In this document: one piece after another, positions 12,101 to 21,298 of the stretch | How the letters are laid out: each line of letters begins with the position of its first letter | Numbering within the stretch: position 1 is the first letter of the stretch | Source: Cafeteria roenbergensis | Lineage: Eukaryota; Sar; Bigyra; Bicosoecida; Cafeteriaceae | Direction: 5' to 3' | NCBI GenBank assembly: GCA_008330645.1 | Contig: VLTN01000020.1 | Location: forward strand, 186,001 to 250,000 | DNA length: 64,000 bases | Notes under the pieces: model-generated | The model's input: the letters and a program-made list of their open reading frames with translations, nothing else | What the model was told of the DNA's origin: nothing | Database searches by the model: none | Made by a program: the position numbers and the translations under genes

Positions 12101-15100
12101 CGGCCTAGCAAATCGCAGGAACAGGAGCGCTTGCCGACGCACGGGGGCGATACGGGTCCTCCTCGCGCGCCTGCAGCCGCCGGGGATGCGGCGGCGCTGC
12201 GATACACGACCAATCCGCTCGCCGGACTGTCCGTGCCGCCGCCCCTCCGCGACCCCTCCAAGAGGCAGAATGGCCTCGCGCCGGGGCCAAGCGGCAGCAG
12301 CAGCGGCGCGAGGGCAGGAAGCCCCGCGGGCGGGTCGCCCCGCGCTCTTGACGCCGAGACGTCTCGTCAGCAGCCGCTGCCGCCGCCCGCGGAGCAGCGG
12401 GCACCTCGAGGCCGTCGGCTGCCCCTCGCCCTGCCGGACGCTCCGCGGGAGCGGCTGTTGCGCGAGCTCGCTCGGGTCCTGCCGCGCTGCGCGCGTCCCG
12501 ACAGTCGCTCCGCGGAAGTGCGCATTCGCGCGGCGTTCTTGTCGGCCGTGCTGGCGTCCCTGGTCGGGGTGACGTCGGGCGGCCTGATCGCCGCCGCGAG
12601 GCCTTTGGCTGCCCCCGCCGCGGCAAGGGCGGCTCGCCGAGCCATTCTCCGGGCGGCCCAGCGACGGGAACGGGGGCGTCCCCGGCACAGCCAGCAGCAC
12701 GGCCGCCAGCCCGGCGCCCGCGGTCGGGCGGACTCAGACCAGGCCGGGCAAGCAGACTGGGGAGCTCGCGAGGGCTCCGCCGACGATCGCTTCTTCGATC
12801 GGCTCTGCTCTTCGATGGCTGTGAGCCAGCTTCTTGGACGCCTCGCCTCCCCTGAGGGCGGAGTGAGCGATGCAGCTTGGCTGCGCGGGGTGTCGGCAGA
12901 GCTCTCGTTCCCGACCGCCGGCAAGCCTGCTGAGGCCCCGCCCGGGGCATGCTCTGCTGGCGCGGTTGCCGCTGCCGGCGGCGGTGCTGTGGGGGAGAGC
13001 GGCGCGGACAGCGGCGCAATTGCCGGGAGGGATCGCAACGGCGAGCCGGGCCGCGACACCGCGCAAGCCGGCGGGGAGTCCGCGGCGCACCCGCCCACGG
13101 ACTCAGCGGCAGTGGCTGCTGATGATGCAGAGGCCGCTGGGGCCGGGAGCGCCCCTGCGGCCGCCGAATCCGCATCGCTCGCTCTTGAGCGGTGCGCGCA
13201 GGCGGAGCGAGTGTGGGGCCACCGTTCCGCGTCCGTCGCGTTTCTGCTCCTGCTGCAGGGGTGGCGGGCCCGCCATGGTGCCGCGTTCCACGATGACGTG
13301 AGCCGCGTTGTGAAGCGGCTCTGCCGTGACCCGCCTGCGCTGGTGGAGCTGGAAGTGGTGCCCGGCGTGGTTGGGGGGCCGGCCGTGGCGACTCCCTCCG
13401 GCAGCCAGCCGGACGCCATCGCGCCGCTGGCACCCGCCATAATGCCGCGTGGCAGGGACGCCACTGGGAGCGGGCCGCCCGGCCACGCTGGCGCACACAG
13501 CGAGGTCGCGGTCACGGCCCTGTCTGTCAAGGCGGGCGGGGCCAAGGGAGCTGGTCACGCGCGGGCCATCACCAGGTCGCTTGTGAATCCGCTGCCAGTC
13601 TCCACGTCTCTCGAGACCATTGGGGGCGCGACACTGCTCTCCGCGGTGAGCGACGCCCTGGCGATGCTCCAGGCGGCAGAGCTGGACGATGCCCAGCAGG
13701 GCCCCGGCGGTTCCGTACCCGTCAGGCTGGCAACCTCGCTCGGTATTCCAGGCGACGACGACGACGCTGCCGCGCCTGTGTCGCTCCGCCGCGGCTCAAC
13801 AGAGGTTCGGTCGTGGGTGCTGAGCTGCCCTCCCGAGTGGCGCAGCTGCGAGGGCCCGGACCAGCCGAGGCCGCCCGCGCCGCCCCGAGCGGCGGCAGGC
13901 CAGCTGCAGGGGCCTGCTGCTGCGGCAGCTGGCTCCAGCGCTGCCGGATCAAGCGCTTTGGTGGCGGGGGTGGGGTGGCCGCTGCTTCCCGGGGACGGTG
14001 CCGCCATGCCCGCCGGTGGGAGCCTCACAGATCCTTCCATCGAAGAGTGGAAGGAGGACGACAGCTCAGCGGTGGCTTTGGCCCTGCAGGCATGCTTCCA
14101 GTATGCATCTGGGGCGGATCCGGCGCCCGGGCCCGCAGCCCAAGGCCAGGACCGCGCTCTGCGCTCCCTGCCGGCAGAGCAAGCCGACCGAGCAGCTGTC
14201 GAGGCGGCGCCGGCGGACGGAGCCGGAGCCGCGGCCGGAGCCGGGGCTGCGGCCGGGACCGAGGAAGCCCTTCCGGATGGCAGGGGCGAGCGACGCACCG
14301 TCGAAGCGCGCGGGGTGGCAGCGGCGCCTGCGGTGGCGTCGGAGGCCGACCCGGCCGGCGAGCTTTCCGCTGGTACGGCAGGCTCCGGCGCGCTCCGGCC
14401 GCGAGCTGCAGAGGTCTCATCGCCTCGGTCATCACAATCACCATCACCGTCGCCGTCAGCGGCAGCAGTCAGGGAGGCAGAGGCCGCCTCCATGGCTCTG
14501 CCTCCCGCCCCCAAGCAGAATCCTGCCATCGCGCTGGCCCGCCGGGTGCTGCGATCCCGGACCCCGCGGGGCTCGTCGGCCAGACGGGAGCTTGTGGGCA
14601 GGCTGCAGGTCCACACCCTGCGGTCAAGTGCCATTCACTTGCCTGTCTCGCACCAGTCAATGGAGGGCGTGCACGATCCAGCGACGCGCGGTTTGACGCG
14701 GTCGGGGGCGCCCCTTGAAGGCTCTGCGGGCTTGGCGGGCGCGGACACTCCGGCCCCTGCAGCGGCCGCTCCTGCCGCCGCTGCCGCTGGTGCAGCCGCT
14801 GCCGCTGGAGTCCGTTCGGCTGCCGTGCCCAGTAACATCGGCTTTGGGGCCGGTGGCAGTGGTGGGGGCGGGCGCAGCGCAGCCGGAGCACGAGGCCAGC
14901 GCCTCGACACCCAGACGCCGGATGCCGAGCCCACTTCGCCGCTCGCTGCCGCCGCTGCCGGCGGCTTCGCCAGCCAGATCGTGTCCCCGGAGGAGCGGCA
15001 GCTCTACCGGTCCCGAGCCGGGACGTCGCCGTCGCTGGGTCCCGCATCCCCCGACAGGGGGGAGCCCCCGGCCCTGCTTCCTCTTCACAGGAGCAGCTCT

Positions 15101-18100
15101 ACCGGGGGGGTGGGGGTGCTGGTCGACGGGTCGCTGGAGCGGCAGGCCAGCGCCTCTGCCGCCGTCGGCGCCGGTGCGTTGCGCGCCGCGGGGAGGAGGC
15201 GGGGTGGGCCCTCTCACGCCAAGGGAAGGTCGCTGCTGCTGCCCGTGGGGGGCGCGAGCGCTCTCGGAAACGACCCCTCGGCAGGCCTCCGAGGCGAGCA
15301 AGGCGCTGCCCCGTCCCGCCACGCCTCCTCCCGGGGGCTGCCCCAGCTTGTCACTTCTGCGATGCCTGGAGGCGGAGGGTTCGTCGACTCCGACGACGGG
15401 AGCGACCCGGACGCGGACGACGAAGGCAGCTTCGCCCGGGCCGGCCACGCGACAGGGTCGGGTGTTGCGGAAGTTTCTGGGAACTCTCGGGTTCACCGCC
15501 GAGCCTCGACCACGCTTGCCGCTGCAAGCAGGGCTCTCAAGTCCACGTTCTTCTTCAGCCGCAACAAGGCTGACGGTGACGCTGGCGATGCACGCGCGGG
15601 GCCAGCGGGGCAGGAGCCGGCGGAGGCGCAGCGCGGCTCTGCTGCCCTGGCGGCGGGCAGAGCTGGCCGGCGCTTCAGCGCCGCGAGCGACGCCCTGGAC
15701 GAGGCAGTGGCCGAGTCGAGCTCGTACGAGCAGCTGCCGTGCCGCGTAATGAAGGAGCTGTCACTTGGAGTCCTTCCGACGTCGGCGGCGGCGCGTCGCG
15801 TTGCCGTGACGCCTCTGTGCCCAGAAACCGCGGCGGCTCTGCTGTGGCTCTGCCGGGCGGCGCTGGACGGCTTCACGTCGAGCGGCGAGCTTGGCGGCGC
15901 AGCGGCGCTGGCTCAGGCAATGTGCTGGTTCTCGGTGGCTGGCTCCCCAACGGGGCCGCCTCCCGCAGGGGCGGCTTCCGCTAGCGTTGCCGGGGCTGTG
16001 GGCCTCGGCGAGGAGCAGCGCGGCGAGGAGCGGGGAGGGCCCCTCGGCGAAGTGTGTGGAAGCATCGAGCCGGGAGGATCCAAGCTGTTCAGCTCCGCCG
16101 GCTGCAGGCTGCTCGGCTACGCGCGCGGGCACCGGGTGTTCCGACGCGCCGCGTTTTGGCGGGAGACAGTGGAGGCCGCGGCTGGGGCGGCCGCGGAGGC
16201 CGAGGCGGCGGCCGCGGTCGCTGCCCAGTCGCCGGCAGCGAGGCGACGGCAGTTGCGCGCCGGTGGCAGGACCCGCCCGGCCTCCGGGGCTGGACCCGCC
16301 TCTCCAGGCAGCGGCTTTGGCTACGCTGTGACTGGTGGCGAGCTTGCAGGGGGGAGCCCTGGCGCCGAACGGGAACTCTGGGTGGGCGGCGGCGGCAGCG
16401 GCGGTGGCGGTGCCTGCGACGCAGCGGGTCTCGTCGACGGACAGCCTGACCGGACGCTCGACCAAGCCGTGATCGACTCCACCCGCAGAGCCCTGTCCGC
16501 CATCTGGGAGCTGGTCGGGAACCCCGAATGGCCGGATCTCCCGGCTGAAGCGAGCCGGCGGGGGGCGCCCAGCGGGGCACCGCCAGCTGCCGAGGCTGCG
16601 GCAGGTGCCGCGGGCCCGTCAGCTGCCGATCCTGAGCCGGAACTCCCCGCCAGTAGTGCCCCTGTCGAAGCAGCAGCGGCCTGCCACCGCGATGAGTCTG
16701 GATCCGTCGCCTCCAAGCTGCGGGAGGCGGCGCTGGCAGAGCTAGCGAGCCGGCTTTGCCGCGAAACCGTTGCGTTTGCCAGCGCACGGTTCGGCATCTC
16801 GGGCAGGCTGCTTGCCCGGCTGGCACGCAGCGCGAGCAGCGGCGCGTTTCGGGCCCCAGCCGCGCCGGACGCTGCGCTTGCTGGCAGGCGGGCGGATGCC
16901 GCGCGCCGGCGCGGGGCCAGCCTAGGGGCCGTCTCATGGCCGGAGGACGCGAGCAACGCGGCGCAGCTGAGCGAAGGATCGCCTTCGATCGGGGGGCCTC
17001 GTCACGGCGACGACGGCGAGGCTGACGAGGGCAGCTCGGAGGGCAGCAGGGGCAGTGGCCAGGGGTCTGCCGGTGGGGCGGGAGCGCTGCGCGGCGGCGG
17101 GCGGCGGCGAGGCGCTGGCCCGGCAGGCCGCCGCGTGGCGAGTGGGCGGGGCAGGCGGTCGTCCTCCAACTTTGAAGACGGATCGGCCGGGAGCCAGGCG
17201 GAGCTGGATTGCGACGACGTCACTGACGCGGCCCCAGGCATCGAACCGCCAGCTCACCACTTCACCGTCTCGTCTGCCCTGCCGGCAGAGCCATGCCTCA
17301 AGGTGACCGAGCCAGAGTCGACGTCACCTGCCCCGGAAGGGCGCCCGGCCGCGGGCGGCTCGTGGGAGGCGCCCCGCCTCGGGGAGACAGCTCTGCGGTC
17401 GGCCGCCCACCCGTCACCGCTCGACGCTGCAGTGGCGTTTTCGCCCCCGGCCGCCCGCCCGCGGAGGCCCGTGTGGCCGGCTGGCGGGCGCGGGTCAGGC
17501 GCCCCGCCCTCTCGCCGCGAGTCCGACTCCTCCGAGGCGCCGGAGCCGCGGCTGGGAAGGGCGTCTGGCAGAGCCGCCGGGGGCAGCCGCGCCCCTCACA
17601 GGCTCTGCAGCGTGGTGCTGCGGGCGGTCCCCGACAAGGACAGCGCAGGCCCCGCCAGAGGCGCAGCCTCGGGTTCCGGCACGCGGAGCCGGGCGGCGAG
17701 CTCCGGCCACGAGCTGGCCCCGTTCCCCTCGGCGGGGGAGGGCGCGGAGCCGGCCGCGCCACCGACGCCGGCGCCGGCCCTCACGTCGCTCGCAGTGTCC
17801 GCCGACGAGGCTCTGCTTGCCAGCGGCAGCGTTGCTGGGGAGGTCAGGCTCTGGCGCCGCACCGCCGGCGCTCTGTACGCCCCTGCTGGCTCCGTCGCCC
17901 CGCATCCCGCGCCCAGGCGTCGGGGGGCCGCGCTGCCGTCGGTTTCGCGTCTGCTGATCTCGCCGTCGGGCGTCCTCGTATCGTGCTCTGATGGCGGCGA
18001 TGTTGCGGTGATGGCAGTGCGGAACGCCGACGAAGCCCTCGCGCCGCTTCCGCGGGGATCTCGCCGCGAGCGCCTTGGCAGGGCCGGAGGGGCGGCGGCA

Positions 18101-19153
18101 CCGGTGGACAATCGCCCCCTCTCGCGGGTGGAGGTCGTTTCGCGCCTCGCAGGGCTCGAGGGTGGGGTGGTGAGGGACGCCGTTATCGCTCCGCTGGCGA
18201 GCAACTCTGTGGCTGCGGCCGACGGCCACGACGCCCTGGTCGCTATGTCAGGCTCTGCCGGCAGGGTCACGCTGCACGCTCTGCCATCGGCGTCCCACAT
18301 CGAGGCCGGGAGAGCCGGTGTCGGGGGGCTGCTCGGGCGGTTTCGCGCCGGCAGAGGCGCCGCTGCAGACAGGCGCCTGGAAGGGCACTCGGACACGGCG
18401 GAGGTGGACTGCGTGGCGCTTGACGTGGCGGCAGGCACCGTGGCGTCTGGCGGGCGGGACGGGCGCCTGTGCGCGTGGGAGGTGGAGTCTGGGGAGCCCA
18501 TCGCGCTGGCGCAGCACGGCAGCGCGGTGCTGGCGGTGGCGATGACAAGCCCCTGGCTGCTGGCGGCGGGCACACTGGGCGGCGAGGTCACGCTGCAGGA
18601 CCTGCGGGCGAGGCGCCGGGCGCTCTGGCTGCCGGTGGGAGCGGGCCCCGTGTGGGCGGTGGCAGCCGCGGCGGGGCACTCCGGCCTGGGAGGGGCGGGG
18701 CCGGGGCCGGGGTCGGGGTCGGGCTGGGGCGGCGGCTCTGCCACGTACGCCAGCTCTACCAGTCTGATCGCAGGGTGCGAGGACGGCAAAGCGCGCGAGA
18801 TCGACTTGCGCGTGGGCGCGCGGGCGTGGGAGGCTGCGCACGCGGGGGGCAGGGTGCCGGCGGCGGGGACGGGCGTGGTTCGCACGTTCGGCTCGCACGC
18901 CGGGCCGGTGACGGCCCTGGCTGTGGACGGGACCAAGGTTGTGACAGGCTCTGCCGATACCACGCTTCGCATGTACGCGTCGGGCGGAGGAGCCGCCGAG
19001 GCTGCTGGTGGGGGCGGCGGGGCTCGGGCGGGGCGGTGCGTGGCCGTGGGCGCTGGTCACGCCGGTCAGGTATCTTCCGTTATTCTGCGGCGGCGAATGG
19101 TCTTCACCGCCTCGTGGGACGGCGACGTGCGGGCGTGGTTCCTCGGGCGGTAG
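9116..19153 (+). CDS. DENN-domain + WD40-repeat protein (DENND3/SCD1-type Rab GEF-like)
   Basis: One uninterrupted exon of 3345 residues. DENN signatures: an upstream uDENN-like part around residues 375-640 (HLRGLRWPARLVDYVAVVAL), the core cDENN at about 730-850 (LPLGSTLLALGPSTLADAVA, VLVVSASAERLLGAVDALAL, DVIQAPMPFLFGATRRAV), and a probable dDENN near 1130-1240. The C-terminal ~450 residues carry WD40 repeats (LLASGSVAGEVRLWR, TVASGGRDGRLCAWEVESGE, VVTGSADTTLRMYAS, VFTASWDGDVRAWFLGR). DENN followed by WD40 is the layout of animal DENND3 and plant SCD1, exchange factors for Rab GTPases in membrane traffic. Conserved blocks are separated by hundreds of Ala/Gly/Ser/Pro-rich residues, which explains a length about three times the family norm. 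The first ATG is at 9116; ATGACG at 9119 and another Met soon after could equally serve. The exon is unusually dense in the 9-mer GGCTCTGCC/GGCAGAGCC. Confidence 0.82.
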   Translation: MMTTMTAQLGSGRVTRAVAVPASARAPELALPPTVLSLLSDDHPASDCSPAVLRIRMVGQGGTPVLSGDVTLSAESLPDDGSPACQWYTVVLLPGPAPPGDRRAPSPAATSCAARLRLRLLAPANAAAVAAAAPSHAGAPGAVPAGLPPADGREDVLVSRGAVLATRPRPVPPALPESDAGAAASAGAFPAEATGAAAGAGAGAGAGAGAAKQPQKRRGGFARLLAGILPRSTARPGGSNASTGAPRAGSDATSSAAASSRVSAEPSAAATPAPPPPAAPAVATAPAAVAAASARLAALAMASEAAAARSCQPSEPPLAAASRGQALRVRPPALPVVPSPWADLTPRGAGSAAASAAGAVDGSGESARHRLKGSAKGSAICGSFPHLRGLRWPARLVDYVAVVALPCDPTVAEPAKQSPMAQASVESPAAGSGHSLPSPAGSSGDSAMADGDIAPAFRWPEADHPDAPLPQRIAGLCSDALWAADAREGGAARMSDGGGVSGGAVTGEAPGDAGASAGASSAADGVPSVGSPLAAPTGIRSAVFGLAPRLPVHASLAVCSVVMALPDAGTAVSSALTPAGSSRSPGPAGHGVAALVVSRALSASAGSAIAAWALHLWLLGDVGALEGLCQAVVRDAPLPLVGTPAVSPGKDLELAGSAHVGVAVTISRPEGLTGDVSSCDVGSTAGGSAASGFRPSPGPASAGPWPSRNPLGGFAPGADGALSPAMAELFSAALAELRSLSAACVRVGPPSPAPLLGVPKLPLGSTLLALGPSTLADAVAAVMAEERVLVVSASAERLLGAVDALALLVFPLAVDVPLAPLVPAAALDDVIQAPMPFLFGATRRAVAALPERRLRDRPLPARFPPAASEAAGLSGDASMSGARDGAGAARGAELSGEEGDPSAEGRVTLIDADTGTITLRWVAPGPASQLDRLAASAPAVSDAPAGQAAQATRGAADPHAGGSLSGESSAEEDGGVGIGDVEGEDCGAGRRLARGRPSKSQEQERLPTHGGDTGPPRAPAAAGDAAALRYTTNPLAGLSVPPPLRDPSKRQNGLAPGPSGSSSGARAGSPAGGSPRALDAETSRQQPLPPPAEQRAPRGRRLPLALPDAPRERLLRELARVLPRCARPDSRSAEVRIRAAFLSAVLASLVGVTSGGLIAAARPLAAPAAARAARRAILRAAQRRERGRPRHSQQHGRQPGARGRADSDQAGQADWGAREGSADDRFFDRLCSSMAVSQLLGRLASPEGGVSDAAWLRGVSAELSFPTAGKPAEAPPGACSAGAVAAAGGGAVGESGADSGAIAGRDRNGEPGRDTAQAGGESAAHPPTDSAAVAADDAEAAGAGSAPAAAESASLALERCAQAERVWGHRSASVAFLLLLQGWRARHGAAFHDDVSRVVKRLCRDPPALVELEVVPGVVGGPAVATPSGSQPDAIAPLAPAIMPRGRDATGSGPPGHAGAHSEVAVTALSVKAGGAKGAGHARAITRSLVNPLPVSTSLETIGGATLLSAVSDALAMLQAAELDDAQQGPGGSVPVRLATSLGIPGDDDDAAAPVSLRRGSTEVRSWVLSCPPEWRSCEGPDQPRPPAPPRAAAGQLQGPAAAAAGSSAAGSSALVAGVGWPLLPGDGAAMPAGGSLTDPSIEEWKEDDSSAVALALQACFQYASGADPAPGPAAQGQDRALRSLPAEQADRAAVEAAPADGAGAAAGAGAAAGTEEALPDGRGERRTVEARGVAAAPAVASEADPAGELSAGTAGSGALRPRAAEVSSPRSSQSPSPSPSAAAVREAEAASMALPPAPKQNPAIALARRVLRSRTPRGSSARRELVGRLQVHTLRSSAIHLPVSHQSMEGVHDPATRGLTRSGAPLEGSAGLAGADTPAPAAAAPAAAAAGAAAAAGVRSAAVPSNIGFGAGGSGGGGRSAAGARGQRLDTQTPDAEPTSPLAAAAAGGFASQIVSPEERQLYRSRAGTSPSLGPASPDRGEPPALLPLHRSSSTGGVGVLVDGSLERQASASAAVGAGALRAAGRRRGGPSHAKGRSLLLPVGGASALGNDPSAGLRGEQGAAPSRHASSRGLPQLVTSAMPGGGGFVDSDDGSDPDADDEGSFARAGHATGSGVAEVSGNSRVHRRASTTLAAASRALKSTFFFSRNKADGDAGDARAGPAGQEPAEAQRGSAALAAGRAGRRFSAASDALDEAVAESSSYEQLPCRVMKELSLGVLPTSAAARRVAVTPLCPETAAALLWLCRAALDGFTSSGELGGAAALAQAMCWFSVAGSPTGPPPAGAASASVAGAVGLGEEQRGEERGGPLGEVCGSIEPGGSKLFSSAGCRLLGYARGHRVFRRAAFWRETVEAAAGAAAEAEAAAAVAAQSPAARRRQLRAGGRTRPASGAGPASPGSGFGYAVTGGELAGGSPGAERELWVGGGGSGGGGACDAAGLVDGQPDRTLDQAVIDSTRRALSAIWELVGNPEWPDLPAEASRRGAPSGAPPAAEAAAGAAGPSAADPEPELPASSAPVEAAAACHRDESGSVASKLREAALAELASRLCRETVAFASARFGISGRLLARLARSASSGAFRAPAAPDAALAGRRADAARRRGASLGAVSWPEDASNAAQLSEGSPSIGGPRHGDDGEADEGSSEGSRGSGQGSAGGAGALRGGGRRRGAGPAGRRVASGRGRRSSSNFEDGSAGSQAELDCDDVTDAAPGIEPPAHHFTVSSALPAEPCLKVTEPESTSPAPEGRPAAGGSWEAPRLGETALRSAAHPSPLDAAVAFSPPAARPRRPVWPAGGRGSGAPPSRRESDSSEAPEPRLGRASGRAAGGSRAPHRLCSVVLRAVPDKDSAGPARGAASGSGTRSRAASSGHELAPFPSAGEGAEPAAPPTPAPALTSLAVSADEALLASGSVAGEVRLWRRTAGALYAPAGSVAPHPAPRRRGAALPSVSRLLISPSGVLVSCSDGGDVAVMAVRNADEALAPLPRGSRRERLGRAGGAAAPVDNRPLSRVEVVSRLAGLEGGVVRDAVIAPLASNSVAAADGHDALVAMSGSAGRVTLHALPSASHIEAGRAGVGGLLGRFRAGRGAAADRRLEGHSDTAEVDCVALDVAAGTVASGGRDGRLCAWEVESGEPIALAQHGSAVLAVAMTSPWLLAAGTLGGEVTLQDLRARRRALWLPVGAGPVWAVAAAAGHSGLGGAGPGPGSGSGWGGGSATYASSTSLIAGCEDGKAREIDLRVGARAWEAAHAGGRVPAAGTGVVRTFGSHAGPVTALAVDGTKVVTGSADTTLRMYASGGGAAEAAGGGGGARAGRCVAVGAGHAGQVSSVILRRRMVFTASWDGDVRAWFLGR
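9707..9746 (+). repeat. GCGGGT hexanucleotide tract in DENN-WD40 exon
   Basis: Between six and seven perfect GCGGGT units encode an alternating Gly-Ala run at about residue 200 of the DENN-WD40 protein. Confidence 0.9.
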
Positions 19154-19442
19154 GGTCGGCGAGCGGCTATCCGAAAGGGGGGGGGTGCGTGTTTGGAGTG
19201 CGTGCGTGTGTTCACTTGCGTGAGGCATCGAAAGCCACGTGCTGGGGTGCCCCCGCCGCCGCCCGGCCTTAAAACGGCCGCGCAAGGGGGTGCCGGGGCG
19301 GGCCTGGGGCGGGCGGGACCAGATACGGTTGAACGCTATTCGGCAGCAGGCTGTTGGCTCGTGCAAGCAATGTCAGGGGCGTCATGGGGCGGTTGAAACA
19401 GGCTGGGGCTGAGAGGTTGTCCGAATCGCACACGGCGGCGCC

Positions 19443-20991
19443 TCACTCGAGCTCCAGCTCAGCCGGGGCGAGCGCGCCCGCGAGCGTCATGCTGCTGAGG
19501 GCAGCAAATGCGGCTCTGCCGCCGGCGATCTCGAGAGGCCTGACGTGATCTGCGTCGAGCCACTTGCCCGAGGCGCGGCTGACAAGCTGCGACGGAGGGG
19601 AGGCGGGGCAGCGGGGCAGCGGGATGAAAATGGGCACGGCGCGCTGGAGCCGATGGCGGGGAGGTCGGGCGGCAGGCTGCACGGTCGGGCGAGCGGGCGG
19701 AGCGTTGGTCGGACGGAGCGGTTGTCGGGCGGCCTGGGGCGGCGGGGCTCACTGGGATGGTTGCCGCTGCGGCGCGCAGCTTGCCTCGAGATGCCTTTGC
19801 GAGCGAGATGAGGTGGAAGGATTCCATCTCGAGGGCTGCGGCGTCGGGGACCCGCTTCTCGATCTCCCCCACAAGGGTCTCGTTGCGGTCGTCGAAAATG
19901 GCGTTAATGCGCCCTTGGGAAGCGTAGAAGGAGTCCGCAGTGGCGCCGGAGCCACGCGTCACGCTGTACGCAGAGATGTCGCTCGTTGAGCCCTTGCTGG
20001 CCTGGAGCTGGGCGTCGATGGCTGTTGCGAATGCCTCCGAGAGCTCGGCATCCGGCATCACGATGCGCGAGATGCTGTACGGCACCTGACGCGTCGGGGA
20101 CATGGGCAGGCCCGCTGCGGCAGGTGCGGCAGCGGCAGCTTCGTCGTCACTGCCCTCGCTAGCGTGCACGAAGTCAGGCTCCTGGCGCACCAGCACAAGG
20201 CCCTTCGTCGCAACCACGACGTTGCCGGGCCGGGTGTGCCCAAGGCCGCCACAGGTGCCGAGGCGGACCATGGCCAGCTCGCCCCGCACCACGGCGGTGC
20301 CCTCCCGGACGACAAAGTCCATCATGGGAGTCCCCTGCGAGAGTTTGCAGGGTCAGCCAGCGGCAAAGCTTTGGGTCCGCAAGGCTTCAACGTGCCGTCG
20401 CTCCGAGACCCGAACGCGCGCCTGGGAACGGGGGACTGCGCGCTTGGGCGGGGGCGCGCGTGCTCACCATGCCCGTGGCCACAATGGAGACAGGGGTGCC
20501 CTCGAACAGGCCAGTGTAGACGCCGAAGCCGCGAGTGGACGGGTGCACCGCAAACCTTCCACCGTCAAAGCAAGCTTCCGCGATGCGGCGAGCGCGCCCG
20601 GCGTCCCCCACGCTCAACACGCGGTTCGCAAGCTGGCCCGGGCGAACCTGGAGGTGCATGACGCGCCCGTCGGCGTCCGTGGGGAAGTCTGCCGAGCTCC
20701 CGTCTGCGATTTTCGCGCGCAGGCTCACGTCGCCACAAACACGCGGAGTTTACCGCCTGCGTGCCCTGGCCTCGCGCGGCAGCGGGCGCACACGAGCAGG
20801 CGCGGGTACGCGCCCACCGGTACCTTGTCCCAGGCGAGCGCCATTCGCTTGGGCTTGGCAGCGCGTCGCGGCGGAGGCTTGCCGCGCTCACCGCGCATCA
20901 CGCCGTGGCCGTCGCCCTTGGGCTCAGCCCCAGCGGCCTTGGCCGTGGTGCCGGCGGCAGCAACGGGCTTCTCGGAGGGCTTTTCGTCCAT
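19443..20991 (-). CDS. Uridine phosphorylase, four exons
   Basis: Exons 20991-20892, 20703-20468, 20334-19753 and 19586-19443 splice in frame to 353 residues, with GTGAGC donors and CGCAG acceptors throughout. The start is the ATG at 20991 (MDEKPSEKPVAAAG). Nucleoside-phosphorylase signatures: DADGRVMHLQVRPGQLANRV and SVGDAGRARRIAE (phosphate-binding region), STRGFGVYTGLFEGTPVSIV, then near residue 140 RLGTCGGLGHTRPGNVVVA. Near residue 280 ALEMESFHLISLAK carries the Glu-Met-Glu that contacts the ribose in this family. It catalyses the reversible phosphorolysis of uridine (and often deoxyuridine) to uracil and ribose-1-phosphate in pyrimidine salvage, normally in the cytosol. An insertion of Ala/Ser-rich residues sits near residue 170. 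The substrate preference for uridine over other nucleosides is family inference. Confidence 0.88.
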
Positions 20992-21298
20992 TTCTTGCGT
21001 CTCAGGCCAGCTTGGGGAGTGCAGCGCGAGACCGCCGGCAGAGGGGCACGCGATCGAACGACGCGTTCGTCACGAATCAACATGCCGGGCAAGACCACTC
21101 AATTCCATTTTAAGTTCAAAAGACAAGCGCAAAGGCAGGCTCTGGAGCACTGCTCGCAGCTGGGATTCCGGGAGGACGCTCGGTGGCCCATTGGGACCGC
21201 CGCTTGGCCGCAAAGGCGGCTCGAAAAACGACTGGCAAACAGCAGGGTGCAAGCAGCGCGGAATCCGAGCGCGCACGCCCAAGACGCGCGCGCTCCCA
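20992..21298. other. Intergenic, upstream of uridine phosphorylase
   Basis: About 300 bases between the phosphorylase start and the stop of the cysteine dioxygenase gene, both on the minus strand. It should hold the phosphorylase promoter and the dioxygenase 3' end. Nothing further is recognised. Confidence 0.4.
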
